64,000 nucleotides of DNA from CAKRPJ01 sp934376955 (GCA_934376955.1 CAKRPJ010000004.1:1-64000); one strand, 5' to 3'; shown: positions 8,229-17,367, counted from the first letter of the stretch. Translations and numbers: made by a program. The notes: generated by a model from the letters alone, not told the origin.

Positions 8229-8235
8229 TTACAAG

Positions 8236-8276
8236 CAAAAATCCATTCCAAATCGGCTGCGCCGATGGGATTTTTG
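8236..8276 (+). terminator. probable terminator after CPBP gene
   Basis: CAAAAATCC (8236-8244) pairs with GGATTTTTG (8268-8276), with an inner CGGC-TGC-GCCG stem. The T-rich 3' arm supports a rho-independent terminator for the CPBP gene. Confidence 0.6.
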
Positions 8277-8459
8277 CCTTCCGGCTTATGTTTTCTTACG
8301 GTCAGCGCAGCAAGTGCGCAGACCTACTGAGCAGTTACGTGCCCCGCCACTTTTTTGCCGTGATTTCGTAAGTAAAATGTAAAGATATCATAAGCTTTAA
8401 TTAATGGTATGATGATAAAATAAAAATAGATATAGATACGGGAGGTAATTAACAGTTCA

Positions 8460-10121
8460 ATGAAAATCAATACATTATTTCGGAAGGGTGTCGGTGTTCT
8501 GACCGGAGCTTTTATCCTGTCGGCATTCGGATGCTTTACGAGCTTTGCCTATGACAATATAACATTTAATACCTGCACGGTGGAAAATCGAAACTCCATC
8601 GTTGTCAAGGGAACAGCGGAGAAAAAGGAGCTGCAGGAGGGGGAACTTAAGGATGACGGATACTACTATCTGTTTGAGCTTCAGCCGTATGAAAAAGAGA
8701 TTGGTACTCGGACCGACTATGCGGCATGGAGTGATAAAAAGAAGGAAACTGTCTTTACCCTTGACTTTTCCGGACAGCCTTCTGATAAACGCCTTTACTC
8801 CAGATATGTAGCTGCTGTCCGTACCGGAGATACCTACAGAGAGATCAGTGCTCCGATCTATGTGACGAATCCCGGCGATGTTGCCGCCTATCGGGAAGAA
8901 TACCCGGAGGCGATGAGCAAAAAAGGCCTTCTGATCGAGCTTGATATGCTGGGAGATGCTCTGGATCTTGGCGTAAAGCATACAACGATCAATATTCCGT
9001 ACCACCATCTGGTGGGAGGAACGTTAAAATATACGTATGACGGAGAAACCTATTATTTTAACAAAGACCTGATCGAGAGCTATGACAAGATGATCGGCGC
9101 GTTTTCTGCTAAGGGAATCGTTGTAACGGCGATCCTTTTAAACGGGTGGAATGACTCCTTCCCGGAGCTTCATGAACAGGGAGCGGCAAAGAATAACGAT
9201 GCCTTTTATTATGGCTTTAATGTTTCAACGGAACAGGGATATAAGACGACAAAGGCACTCATGTCGTTTATGGCTGAGAGATACTCCGGCGCTCATGATC
9301 TCTACGGGAGAGTATCAAACTGGATCATCGGGAATGAGATCAACAACAATAAAAACTGGAATTATGTCGGGCCCATGGATCTTGCATCGTATACAAAGCT
9401 TTACGAGAAGGTGTTCCGTGTAGCATATACAGCGATCAAGGGACAGAATAAAAATGCAAGAGTCTTTTTCTCTACAGATTATGAGTGGAAAAAAGAAAAT
9501 ACAAATCTGCAGTATGCGGCAAAGGATTTTATCGACTTGTTTAACAGCGGGATCCGTTCAGAAGGAAATATCGAGTGGGGCCTTGCCTATCACCCGTATC
9601 CCTACCCGATGGTGGAACCGGAATTTTGGGATGATGACCAGACCGGTATGGTCAACGACACGTTCGATTCTCCGGTCGTCAACTTTAAAAACCTGAATGT
9701 ACTGACGGATTATTTTCAGAGACCGGAGCTTTTGGCGGCAGACGGCACGGTACGCCATATCATCCTCTCGGAGGAGGGCTTTACCTCAGACAGTATTTCA
9801 AGAGGAAAGGTTTATGATATTCAGGCAGCGGCCTTTGCCTATGCATATTACCTTGTAGACAGCAATCCCTATATCGATGCCTTTATCCTGAACCGTCAGG
9901 TCGATTCGATCGGCGAGGTGAATACCTCCTGCTCCTTTGGTCTGTGGACGGTCGATATGGATAGGCCCGATAAGGTCATTGCGGTGATGCCGAAGAATAT
10001 CCATCAGGTATTTAAGTATATCGATACGAAAAAATCCCTGAAATACACGGAATTTGCGAAGTCCATTATCGGGATCTCAAACTGGAGTGAGGTGATCCCG
10101 GGATTTACGCTGGAGCAGTAA
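8460..10121 (+). CDS. secreted DUF5722-like putative glycosidase
   Basis: Predicted 553-residue exported protein. Residues 1-29 form a signal peptide (KGVGVLTGAFILSAFGCFTS, cleavage after SFA). A small beta domain (about 30-135) precedes a TIM-barrel-like region. WIIGNEINN (Glu about 293) and ILSEEGF (Glu about 438-439) sit at the usual places of the acid/base and nucleophile of clan GH-A glycoside hydrolases. I believe the family is DUF5722, whose activity I do not know. The start has ggaggt about 14 bases upstream, a rather long spacing. It stands alone, so no pathway is implied. Confidence 0.65.
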   Translation: MKINTLFRKGVGVLTGAFILSAFGCFTSFAYDNITFNTCTVENRNSIVVKGTAEKKELQEGELKDDGYYYLFELQPYEKEIGTRTDYAAWSDKKKETVFTLDFSGQPSDKRLYSRYVAAVRTGDTYREISAPIYVTNPGDVAAYREEYPEAMSKKGLLIELDMLGDALDLGVKHTTINIPYHHLVGGTLKYTYDGETYYFNKDLIESYDKMIGAFSAKGIVVTAILLNGWNDSFPELHEQGAAKNNDAFYYGFNVSTEQGYKTTKALMSFMAERYSGAHDLYGRVSNWIIGNEINNNKNWNYVGPMDLASYTKLYEKVFRVAYTAIKGQNKNARVFFSTDYEWKKENTNLQYAAKDFIDLFNSGIRSEGNIEWGLAYHPYPYPMVEPEFWDDDQTGMVNDTFDSPVVNFKNLNVLTDYFQRPELLAADGTVRHIILSEEGFTSDSISRGKVYDIQAAAFAYAYYLVDSNPYIDAFILNRQVDSIGEVNTSCSFGLWTVDMDRPDKVIAVMPKNIHQVFKYIDTKKSLKYTEFAKSIIGISNWSEVIPGFTLEQ

Positions 10122-10157
10122 AGAAAAAGTTTAAAACAGCTCCAAATGGCCATTTCT

Positions 10158-10197
10158 TTGACAAAACATTGACAAATAATTTTATGTATTCTATAAT
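10158..10197 (+). promoter_or_regulatory. consensus sigma-A promoter
   Basis: A perfect TTGACA (10169-10174), a 17-bp spacer and a perfect TATAAT (10192-10197). A second TTGACA lies at 10158-10163. This predicts very strong expression of the following basic-tailed protein. Confidence 0.85.
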
Positions 10198-10269
10198 CGG
10201 GCCAACAGCAGCAATGCTGATACCATGAAACTGTACATAATACAGGAAGTGTTTTAGGAGGATGATAGT

Positions 10270-10707
10270 ATGGCCAGACCGAAAAAGAATGTTCTTGTGA
10301 ATACAAAGTCAAAGGCAGCGGAAAAAAAACCGGAAGCAGAAAATAAGCTGACAGAAGAAACAAAGCCGGTTGAAAAAACAATGTCGAAAGCAGAAACAAA
10401 GCCGGAAGCTAAGGAGGCAACAGCAAAAGTTACGGTCCCGGAGGAAAAAACAACAGTCAGAAAGACAGCGGCAAAGAAGCCGTCTGTAAAAAAGGCTGCG
10501 GAACTGGTCAGCACCGTTTACGTGCAGTATCTCGGAAAGGAATATTCCGATAAGAAGCTTCTTGAGCTTGCGAAGGCTTCTTACCTCGCCCTTGGAAACA
10601 AGGAAGAAGATATCAAGACACTGGATATTTATGTTAAGCCGGAGGAGAATACAGCATACTATGCGGTAAACGGCGTAGGCTCAGATGAATACAAAATCGA
10701 GCTTTAA
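10270..10707 (+). CDS. Lys/Ala/Glu-rich protein, DUF6465-like
   Basis: Predicted 145-residue cytoplasmic protein in two parts. Residues 1-77 are a low-complexity Lys, Ala, Glu, Thr tail resembling bacterial histone H1-like tails (ending KKPSVKKAAE). Residues about 78-145 form a compact alpha/beta domain (VYVQYLGKEYSDKKLLELAK, then IDIYVKPEENTAYYAVNG-like strand pattern). I associate this C-terminal domain with DUF6465. The gene has a perfect consensus promoter, aggagg before ATG and its own terminator, so it is a highly expressed single-gene unit. DNA or RNA binding by the tail is inferred. Confidence 0.65.
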   Translation: MARPKKNVLVNTKSKAAEKKPEAENKLTEETKPVEKTMSKAETKPEAKEATAKVTVPEEKTTVRKTAAKKPSVKKAAELVSTVYVQYLGKEYSDKKLLELAKASYLALGNKEEDIKTLDIYVKPEENTAYYAVNGVGSDEYKIEL

Positions 10708-10716
10708 TTCAAAGAA

Positions 10717-10759
10717 AAAACAGCGGTATCACCACTCAGAGGGCGGACCGCTGTTTTTT
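10717..10759 (+). terminator. terminator after DUF6465-like gene
   Basis: Arms ACAGCGGT (10720-10727) and ACCGCTGT (10747-10754), preceded by an A run and followed by six T. Potentially bidirectional. Confidence 0.85.
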
Positions 10760-10796
10760 ATGTAACAGGAAATTCTGAGGAATTCCCTGTTACATA
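10759..10796. repeat. 17-bp inverted repeat
   Basis: TATGTAACAGGAAATTC (10759-10775) and its inverted copy (10780-10796) differ at one position and are separated by 4 bases. It sits immediately after a terminator. It lacks a clear T run, so it is more likely a repeat or protein site than a second terminator. Confidence 0.6.
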
Positions 10797-10871
10797 AAAA
10801 GGCACTAACGTGCCAAGGCACCGCTGCCATTGTACTTGCGATTTCGTTTTACACCGCTTATAATATAAAAA

Positions 10872-10912
10872 TGGGATGATAATCCCACGATATGCGAATA
10901 TTGGATAGGATT
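10872..10912 (+). repeat. dispersed intergenic repeat, core copy 1
   Basis: A 41-base core containing a GGGAT/ATCCC hairpin and TATGCGAATATTGGATAGG. It recurs in opposite orientation at 54788-54828 with one mismatch. It is located 44 bases before the HerA-type ATPase gene. Confidence 0.8.
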
Positions 10913-10956
10913 ATAGAAAAAACTGTGTGCAGCGCAGGATACAGGAGGAATTTGGA

Positions 10957-12558
10957 ATGTATTACGACGGGAAAATATGGGTAGCGTCAGCAGAAGATAA
11001 GAAGATCAGTATTCTTCCGGGTATGGCGAATCGTCATGGTCTGATCGCAGGCGCGACGGGAACCGGAAAGACGATAACGCTTAAGGTCATGGCAGAATCC
11101 TTCAGTGACTGCGGTGTGCCGGTATTTCTCGCAGATGTCAAGGGAGATCTGGCAGGAAGCTGTGAGCCCGGCATCGATACCGAGGATATGAAAAACAGGA
11201 TCAAAAGATTTGGCCTTGACCAGACAGGATTCCGATATCAGTCATATCCGGTATGCTTTTGGGACATTCTCGGAAAGTCAGGGATCCCTCTCAGAACGAC
11301 GATCAGCGACATGGGCCCGACACTTTTGGCGCGCCTGATGGATCTGAATCCAACCCAGTCCGATATTTTGCGGATCGTATTTAAGATCGCGGATGATAAC
11401 GGACTGCTCCTTATCGATACGAAGGATCTTCGTTCCATGCTCCAGCACGTATATGAAAACTCAAAGGAATATTCTGCCGAGTACGGCAATATGGCAAAGC
11501 AGAGTATTGGCGCGATCACTCGGGCAGTTGTTGCCCTTGAGGATGCCGGCGGTGACGTGTTCTTTGGAGAACCGGCATTAAACATCAGAGACTGGTTCTG
11601 CACAGACAGAAACGGAAAGGGAATGATCAATCTTTTAGATTGCAGAAGCCTGATCAATACTCCGATGATCTATTCGACTTTTCTGCTGTGGATGATGTCA
11701 GAGCTCTTTGAGACCCTGCCGGAGTGCGGGGATATGGATCGTCCGAGGATGATCTTCTTTTTTGATGAAGCCCACCTTCTTTTTTCCGATGCGCCGAAGG
11801 CTCTTATCCAGAAGATCGAACAGGTGGTAAAGCTGATCCGTTCAAAGGGAGTAGGCATCTATTTTATCACGCAGAATCCTTCCGATATTCCGGATCCGAT
11901 CCTTGCCCAGCTGGGAAATAAGGTTCAGCATGCCCTTCATGCCTATACGCCCGCAGAGCAAAAGAAGGTAAAGGCAGCGGCAGCCTCCTTCCGTGAAAAT
12001 CCCGGCTTTGATACAATGGAGGCAATGACCTCTCTGGGAACAGGGGAAGCGCTGATCTCCTTCCTTGATGAAGCAGGGCGTCCGTCTATGGTAGAAAAGT
12101 GCAGGGTGCTTCCGCCTCAGAGCAAGATGGGGACATTGGATGAGGAGCTCCGTAGGCAGAAGCTTTTGCAGAATGATCTGTATCTTCGCTATGAGGAGGC
12201 GGTAGACCGGGATTCTGCATACGAGGCTCTGGAAAAAAAGAATGCAGAGGCAGAAAGGCTTGCAGCAGAGGAAAAGGAAAGAGAAGAAGCCCTTAAGGAA
12301 GAAGAAAAGCTGAGAAAGCTGAAAGAGAAGGAAGAAGAAAAGCAGAAAAAGCAGGAGGCTAAGGAGGCAGAGCGGGTAAAGAAGCAGCAGGCCGCTGCCC
12401 TTGGCAAGATCGCAAAAACCGCGACCGGAACGATCGGTCGGGAGGTCGGAAACGAACTCGGGAAAAAGGTTGGCGGCTCCTTCGGAAAACGGCTCGGAGG
12501 AAATATCGGAGCCGCTCTCGGCAGGGGAATTTTGGACACCCTGTTTCGCAGCAAGTAA
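10957..12558 (+). CDS. HerA-type (DUF853) ATPase
   Basis: Predicted 533-residue cytoplasmic ATPase of the HerA/FtsK-like superfamily, DUF853 (YjgR) type. Walker A GATGTGKT is at about 32-39; Walker B with Glu appears as IFFFDEAHLLF near residue 266. The C-terminal 130 residues are a highly charged Glu/Lys coiled coil, then a glycine-rich amphipathic tail (GNELGKKVGGSFGKRLGG) ending in LFRSK. ATG 10957 is chosen because aggagg lies 8 bases upstream; a GTG at 10927 has no ribosome site. DNA translocation or repair is likely for the superfamily, but the role of YjgR proteins is unknown to me. Confidence 0.85.
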   Translation: MYYDGKIWVASAEDKKISILPGMANRHGLIAGATGTGKTITLKVMAESFSDCGVPVFLADVKGDLAGSCEPGIDTEDMKNRIKRFGLDQTGFRYQSYPVCFWDILGKSGIPLRTTISDMGPTLLARLMDLNPTQSDILRIVFKIADDNGLLLIDTKDLRSMLQHVYENSKEYSAEYGNMAKQSIGAITRAVVALEDAGGDVFFGEPALNIRDWFCTDRNGKGMINLLDCRSLINTPMIYSTFLLWMMSELFETLPECGDMDRPRMIFFFDEAHLLFSDAPKALIQKIEQVVKLIRSKGVGIYFITQNPSDIPDPILAQLGNKVQHALHAYTPAEQKKVKAAAASFRENPGFDTMEAMTSLGTGEALISFLDEAGRPSMVEKCRVLPPQSKMGTLDEELRRQKLLQNDLYLRYEEAVDRDSAYEALEKKNAEAERLAAEEKEREEALKEEEKLRKLKEKEEEKQKKQEAKEAERVKKQQAAALGKIAKTATGTIGREVGNELGKKVGGSFGKRLGGNIGAALGRGILDTLFRSK

Positions 12559-12579
12559 AGGGACAAAAGACGATAAATA

Positions 12580-14082
12580 ATGACAGACCGGAAGGAAACG
12601 AAAATATTGAAAAAGAAAGACTATACAGCAGTAAGCCAAAAGCCGGAGGAGGCGGAGACAAAAGAGCTTCCTTCCGCATTTATCAATAAAATGAATGCAC
12701 TTTTAAAGGATGAGGCAGAAGCTTTTTTTAAGAGCTATGGTGAGGGAAGGCGGTTTGGCCTCCGGATCAATCCATTAAAGAGGCCGACTGAGCTTCCTGT
12801 CTGGCTGGAGGAGCTGCCGCAGATCCCATGGAGCACAGAGGGACGATATTATGATGAGAGTATCCGTCCGGGAAAGCACCCGCTCCATGAGGCCGGACTC
12901 TATTATATTCAGGAGCCCAGCGCCCAGGCCTGCGCCGAGGCCCTTGCACCGAAGCCCGGAGAATGCGTGCTTGATCTTTGTGCCGCACCGGGCGGGAAAA
13001 GCACGCATCTGGCAGGAAAAATGGAGCAGAAAGGTCTTATCGTGTGTAATGAGATCCATCCGGCCCGGGCGAAGATACTCGCACAAAATGTAGAACGCAT
13101 GGGGATCGCGAATGCGGTCGTAACTAATATGGCGCCGGATGAGCTTGTGCCCCACTTTCCCGGTTTCTTTGACCGGATCGCGGTGGATGCACCCTGCTCC
13201 GGAGAGGGAATGTTCCGGAAGGATGAGAATGCAAGAGGAGAATGGAGTGAGGAGCATGTTCGCCTCTGTGCCAAGAGGCAGGAGGAGATCTTAGAATGTG
13301 CTGCAAAAATGCTTAAGGGCGGCGGAAGAATCGTCTACTCCACATGCACCTTTTCCCCGGAAGAAAACGAACAGACCATAGAACGCTTTTTGAGAAGGCA
13401 CCCTGATTTTCATTTGGAGCGCCCGTTAAATGCAGACTGCTTTTCTCCCGGACGGCCGGAATGGGCAGACGGATCGGAGTTTCTTAAGGATACAGTGCGT
13501 ATCTGGCCCCACAAAACGGACGGAGAGGGACATTTTATGGCACTTCTCGTCCGGGAAAATAAAGCTGTAGCCGAGGAGAAAACGACCGGAAAAGAAGGAA
13601 AAAAGCGATCCGGAAAAGGAAAAAAGGAACTTTCCGGTATCGCGGAATTTGAAACATTTGAAACGGAGGCTCTTGCAGACAGCAGCAGGCTGAAGGCGGG
13701 AAGGAAATTTATAGATTTCGGGGATCAGCTTTATCTTATCCCGGAAGAAATGCCGGAGCTTAAGGATATCAGGGTTCTGAGACCGGGACTTCATGTCGGA
13801 ACGATCAAAAAGGGGAGACTGGAGCCGTCTCATGCACTGGCGCTGTTTCTTAAAAAGGAGGAGGCCGTTCAATGTGCGGAGATCGGAACCGGGGAGCTGG
13901 CAGAACGATATCTGCGCGGAGAGGCGATCCCAATCAGCGAGGTAATGTCTGTTTCCAGTGCCTTGGGTGAAGAAATGAAGGGCTGGACATTAGTGACGGC
14001 AGAAGGGATCTCTCTGGGATTTGCAAAGGCAGACAGAGGGACCCTTAAGAACCATTATCCTAAGGGCCTTAGACGACCTTAA
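12580..14082 (+). CDS. rsmF: RsmF-like rRNA cytosine-C5 methyltransferase
   Basis: Predicted SAM-dependent RNA m5C methylase (NOL1/NOP2/Sun family), about 500 residues. SAM motif LDLCAAPGGKSTHLA near 129-143, DAPCSGEGMFRKD near 203-215 and the catalytic YSTCTFSPEEN near 253-263 supply both conserved cysteines. The C-terminal extension holds a PUA-like domain as in RsmF. ATG 12580 has a poor ribosome site; TTG 12607, preceded by aagga, is an alternative start nearer to the family N-terminus (LPSAFINKM). The gene is convergent with, and overlaps by 4 bases, the pseudouridine synthase gene. Target base is inferred from family only. Confidence 0.88.
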   Translation: MTDRKETKILKKKDYTAVSQKPEEAETKELPSAFINKMNALLKDEAEAFFKSYGEGRRFGLRINPLKRPTELPVWLEELPQIPWSTEGRYYDESIRPGKHPLHEAGLYYIQEPSAQACAEALAPKPGECVLDLCAAPGGKSTHLAGKMEQKGLIVCNEIHPARAKILAQNVERMGIANAVVTNMAPDELVPHFPGFFDRIAVDAPCSGEGMFRKDENARGEWSEEHVRLCAKRQEEILECAAKMLKGGGRIVYSTCTFSPEENEQTIERFLRRHPDFHLERPLNADCFSPGRPEWADGSEFLKDTVRIWPHKTDGEGHFMALLVRENKAVAEEKTTGKEGKKRSGKGKKELSGIAEFETFETEALADSSRLKAGRKFIDFGDQLYLIPEEMPELKDIRVLRPGLHVGTIKKGRLEPSHALALFLKKEEAVQCAEIGTGELAERYLRGEAIPISEVMSVSSALGEEMKGWTLVTAEGISLGFAKADRGTLKNHYPKGLRRP

Positions 14083-15011
14083 AAGAGTTCAGAAATGCTG
14101 ATCTTTGGAAAGAGCAGGGCCATATCATCCGGGAGCGGAGCCGTAAACTCGATCCGCTCTCCCGTGATGGGGTGGAGAAAGGAAAGGTATGCGGAGTGAA
14201 GGGCCTGCCTTTTTATAAAGCGGTAGTCGGGATTATACAAAAAATCTCCGGGGAGAGGATGCCCGATGTACTTCATGTGAACACGGATCTGGTGTGTCCG
14301 GCCTGTTTCAAGGGACAGGCGGGCAAAGGACAGATCCGTGTTTTCTTTATAGTCGATCCGGCGGTAATGAGTGATGGCGGCTTCTCCGTTTTGCGGATCC
14401 GGTATCCTTTCGATCGTCGATCCGTCTTTTCGGGCAATGGGAACGTCCACAGTCCCTTCATCCGGGAGCTTTCCCATTACGATAGCCGCATATTCCCGGC
14501 GTATATGGTGAAGACGGACCTGATCCGAAAGAAGGCAGGAGCTCAACATGTTTTTGGCAACAAGAAGAAGCCCGGACGTATCGCGATCCAGGCGGTTGAC
14601 AGCACGAAAAACAAAATCCTCGCCTTTTTCGGAAAAGTACCACGCCAGCCCGTTTGCCAGAGTATTTCCGTAATTCCCCTGAGAAGGATGCACCGGCATT
14701 CCGGCCGGCTTGTTTAAGACGATAAGATGCTCATCCTCATATACGATGGAAAGAGGCATGGAAACAGGAAGGACAGCCTCAGAGCTTTTTTTCTCTGTAA
14801 TATGTACGGTGAGAATATCTCCTGCGGCTAAAGGCCGGTTGGAGAATACGCAGGTATCCCCGATATAAAAGCTGCCGGCAGTATTTCTGAGATAGACCAC
14901 CAGACGGCTGGAATATCCGGCAGACAGAAGAAAGCCGGCAATGGTTTTCCCGGCATCCTCAGGTTTGATAATATAATTAAGTGTTGTATTCATAATACTG
15001 GATTTTACCAT
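14079..15011 (-). CDS. RluA family pseudouridine synthase
   Basis: Predicted 310-residue enzyme that isomerises uridine in rRNA or tRNA. An N-terminal S4-like domain (residues about 20-75) precedes the catalytic domain. The catalytic aspartate is in NRLDRDTSGLLL (about 142-153), where the more usual His-Arg-Leu-Asp reads Asn-Arg-Leu-Asp. GRTHQIRVHMKYIGHPLPGD near 242 is typical of RluA/RluD. ATG 14993 is an alternative start; neither has a strong ribosome site. Specificity (RluD, RluC or a paralogue) cannot be set. Confidence 0.88.
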   Translation of the reverse strand: MVKSSIMNTTLNYIIKPEDAGKTIAGFLLSAGYSSRLVVYLRNTAGSFYIGDTCVFSNRPLAAGDILTVHITEKKSSEAVLPVSMPLSIVYEDEHLIVLNKPAGMPVHPSQGNYGNTLANGLAWYFSEKGEDFVFRAVNRLDRDTSGLLLVAKNMLSSCLLSDQVRLHHIRREYAAIVMGKLPDEGTVDVPIARKDGSTIERIPDPQNGEAAITHYRRIDYKENTDLSFARLSLETGRTHQIRVHMKYIGHPLPGDFLYNPDYRFIKRQALHSAYLSFLHPITGERIEFTAPLPDDMALLFPKISISELF

Positions 15012-15064
15012 AGAAAAAGAAAGCCTGCAAGAATGAATGACCGAAGCATATATTGGTATAAAAT

Positions 15065-16339
15065 ATGCGCGGAAGTTTCAGTATGAAAGAAGATAAAAAG
15101 AAAAGCCGTTTAAAAGAAAGCAGCAGCTTTAATAGAACCATTAATAGAACCATTATCCGGAAAGTTAGGAGTGTCTTAAGCCTCAGTCTGGTCATGGCGT
15201 TTTATTTTTCTTCCACCGGCTTTGCGGAAGAAAAGGAAAACGAGCCACAGCTTGCCGCTCAATCTGCGGTGCTGCTGGATGGAGTGAGCGGCCGCATTTT
15301 ATATGAAAAGAATGGTGACGAAGTCCGGCCCATGGCAAGCACGACAAAGATCATGACCTGCATAATCGCACTGGAGAATGCACAGCCTGATGATGTAGTC
15401 ACGGTATCCTCCAAAGCAGCCTCCATGCCGGAGGTCAGGCTAAAGATAAAGGCCGGGGAGGATTACCGTATGGAGGATCTTTTGTATTCCCTGATGCTGG
15501 AATCCCATAATGATTCTGCTGTGGCAGTTGCAGAGCATCTGGCGGGAAGCGTGGAGCGCTTTGCGGATAGGATGAATCAGAAAGCGGCAATGCTGGGCTG
15601 CACCCGGACAAATTTTGTTACACCGAACGGACTTGACGCCTTGGATAAACAGGGAATGCCTCACGCCACAACGGCAAAGGAGCTGGCAAAACTTCTGCGT
15701 TATTGCATTTTTCAGTCGCCGGAGTGTGAAAGCTTTCTTAGGATCACGCGGGCCCCCTCTCATACGTTTTCTGATATATCCGGAAAGAGATCCTTTTCCT
15801 GTATCAATCACAATGCACTTTTAAATTCTATGGATGGAGCCATTTCAGGAAAAACAGGCTTTACAGGGAATGCAGGCTACTGCTACGTCGGAGCAGTAAA
15901 GCGGGAGGGAAAGACCTTTATTGCGGCCCTCTTAGGCTGCGGCTGGCCACCTAACAAGACCTTAAAGTGGCAGGATATGAGAAAGCTCATCGACTACGGA
16001 AACAAGAATTATCGTATAGTTGATCTTCTGGAAGAAAAGACAGAGCTTTCTAAGGTGAAGGTAAAAAACGGGATCGAGGAGGAGACCTCTCTATATGCGG
16101 AATATCCGGAAGGTGCGACGTTTCCGGTATTGATGAAGGAGGGGGAAAGGGTAACGATAAAGAAAAATATACCGGAAAGCCTGACGGCTCCGATGAGTGC
16201 GGGGACCCGTATCGGACAGATCGATTATTATGTGGAAAACGAGCCGGTCCTTTGCATTCCGGTAAAGACGAGAATGCAGGTGGAGCTTTACAATTTTGAT
16301 TTTTGTGTGAAAAGCCTTTTAAATTGTTATTTCCTTTGA
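15065..16339 (+). CDS. D-alanyl-D-alanine carboxypeptidase (DacF type)
   Basis: Predicted 424-residue penicillin-binding protein of the S11 family, which trims the terminal D-Ala from peptidoglycan stem peptides. Residues about 33-54 form the signal peptide (SVLSLSLVMAFYFSS, cleavage after GFA). The three active-site motifs are present: STTK (Ser about 92), SHN near 142 and KTG near 262. A PBP5_C-like beta domain follows. The usual C-terminal amphipathic anchor is short (LYNFDFCVKSLLNCYFL). ATG 15083 is an alternative start; the ribosome site is weak for both. DacF-type enzymes often act in sporulation. Confidence 0.9.
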   Translation: MRGSFSMKEDKKKSRLKESSSFNRTINRTIIRKVRSVLSLSLVMAFYFSSTGFAEEKENEPQLAAQSAVLLDGVSGRILYEKNGDEVRPMASTTKIMTCIIALENAQPDDVVTVSSKAASMPEVRLKIKAGEDYRMEDLLYSLMLESHNDSAVAVAEHLAGSVERFADRMNQKAAMLGCTRTNFVTPNGLDALDKQGMPHATTAKELAKLLRYCIFQSPECESFLRITRAPSHTFSDISGKRSFSCINHNALLNSMDGAISGKTGFTGNAGYCYVGAVKREGKTFIAALLGCGWPPNKTLKWQDMRKLIDYGNKNYRIVDLLEEKTELSKVKVKNGIEEETSLYAEYPEGATFPVLMKEGERVTIKKNIPESLTAPMSAGTRIGQIDYYVENEPVLCIPVKTRMQVELYNFDFCVKSLLNCYFL

Positions 16340-16402
16340 TATAATCCAACAAGAATGTGCAGCCAGGATGACTGCAGGTATTTTACAGGGAGGAATAAAA
16401 GA

Positions 16403-17005
16403 ATGAATACAAAACTCACAAGAGAAAAGGCAATTGAACTTTTAAGACAGTATAATAAGGAACCGTTCCATGTCCTCCATGGGCTGACAGTCGGAGGTGT
16501 TCTCAGATGGTATGCGAATGAACTGGGATATGGTGATGAGGCCGATTTCTGGGAAATATGCGGGATCCTGCATGATATTGATTTTGAGCAGTATCCGGAG
16601 GAGCATTGTGTAGCGGCTCCCGCACTCTTAAGAGAGGGCGGTGCCGAAAATGAGGTCATCCATGCAGTATGCAGCCACGGCTATGGCCATAATGAGGCAG
16701 TTACTGCTGTTCCGGAGCATGAGATGGAAAAGGTGCTGTATGCAGCCGATGAATTGACCGGGCTTATCTGGGCAGCGGCCAAAATGCGCCCGTCAAAGAG
16801 CACAAAGGACATGGAGGTATCCAGCCTTAAAAAGAAATTTAAGGATAAACGATTTGCCGCCGGCTGTTCCCGCGATGTGATCACTCTCGGAGCAGAAAAG
16901 CTTGGCTGGGAGCTTCCGAAGCTGATGGAGATGACGATCCTCGCCATGCGCTCCTGTGAAGACTCCATCCAGGCAGAGATGACTGCTATGGGGCTTGAGG
17001 CGTAA
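16403..17005 (+). CDS. HD domain hydrolase
   Basis: Predicted 200-residue protein with an HD phosphohydrolase domain. Ligands: His of FHVLHGLTVG near 24-28, the HD pair of ILHDIDFEQ near 56-57, and His/Asp of HAVCSHGYGHNE and YAADELTGL further on. Such proteins hydrolyse phosphate from nucleotides or are called HDIG hydrolases. ATG 16403 has gggagga 8 bases upstream. The 3' end overlaps the minus-strand NusG-II gene by 20 bases. Substrate unknown. Confidence 0.82.
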   Translation: MNTKLTREKAIELLRQYNKEPFHVLHGLTVGGVLRWYANELGYGDEADFWEICGILHDIDFEQYPEEHCVAAPALLREGGAENEVIHAVCSHGYGHNEAVTAVPEHEMEKVLYAADELTGLIWAAAKMRPSKSTKDMEVSSLKKKFKDKRFAAGCSRDVITLGAEKLGWELPKLMEMTILAMRSCEDSIQAEMTAMGLEA

Positions 17006-17360
17006 TTGTAATCTTGGCGATCATCCGGTTGGGAAGGCAGACGATCATCTCCCCCTCATTCCGGATTTTCCCCTGATGGACGCAAAGCTTATCGGGGCAG
17101 CTTGCCTCCGAGATCCATGCGCTTCCATCCCGGATCACAAGCCGGTTAAAGCTGTCGTCATCCACATGGAGCAGATATTCCTGATCGGCATCCAGTGAGA
17201 AGGTTTTTATTGTATTGCCGTCAACAGAGATCTCCAGACGCAGGGTACCTGTGCCAAAAGACAGTCTGCCGATTAAAAAAATGAGGAGAGCCATAAAGAG
17301 GATAACTGAAACAAGAATTGCTTCCCGTCGTCCCGTGGCTCGTTTTTTATTATTTTTCAT
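16986..17360 (-). CDS. NusG domain II-containing protein
   Basis: Predicted 124-residue protein with one membrane segment (about 13-33, AILVSVILFMALLIFLIG) followed by an extracellular NusG_II beta domain. SCPDKLCVHQGKI near 91-103 and CLPNRMIAKI near 109 are typical: the two Cys of CPDKLC and the final CLP cysteine suggest redox or cofactor binding. In many Clostridia this family is encoded next to the Gx transporter family, as here in divergent orientation. No ribosome site precedes the ATG; a near-consensus promoter abuts it, so the mRNA may be leaderless. ATG 17366 is an alternative start. Confidence 0.82.
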   Translation of the reverse strand: MKNNKKRATGRREAILVSVILFMALLIFLIGRLSFGTGTLRLEISVDGNTIKTFSLDADQEYLLHVDDDSFNRLVIRDGSAWISEASCPDKLCVHQGKIRNEGEMIVCLPNRMIAKITITPQAP

Positions 17361-17367
17361 ACGCATT

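Noticed and set aside
10927..10956. GTG start for HerA-type ATPase
   Set aside because: No ribosome site; aggagg lies before ATG 10957.
16355..16402. Upstream ATG for HD protein
   Set aside because: gggagga precedes ATG 16403 at proper distance, and the family starts there.
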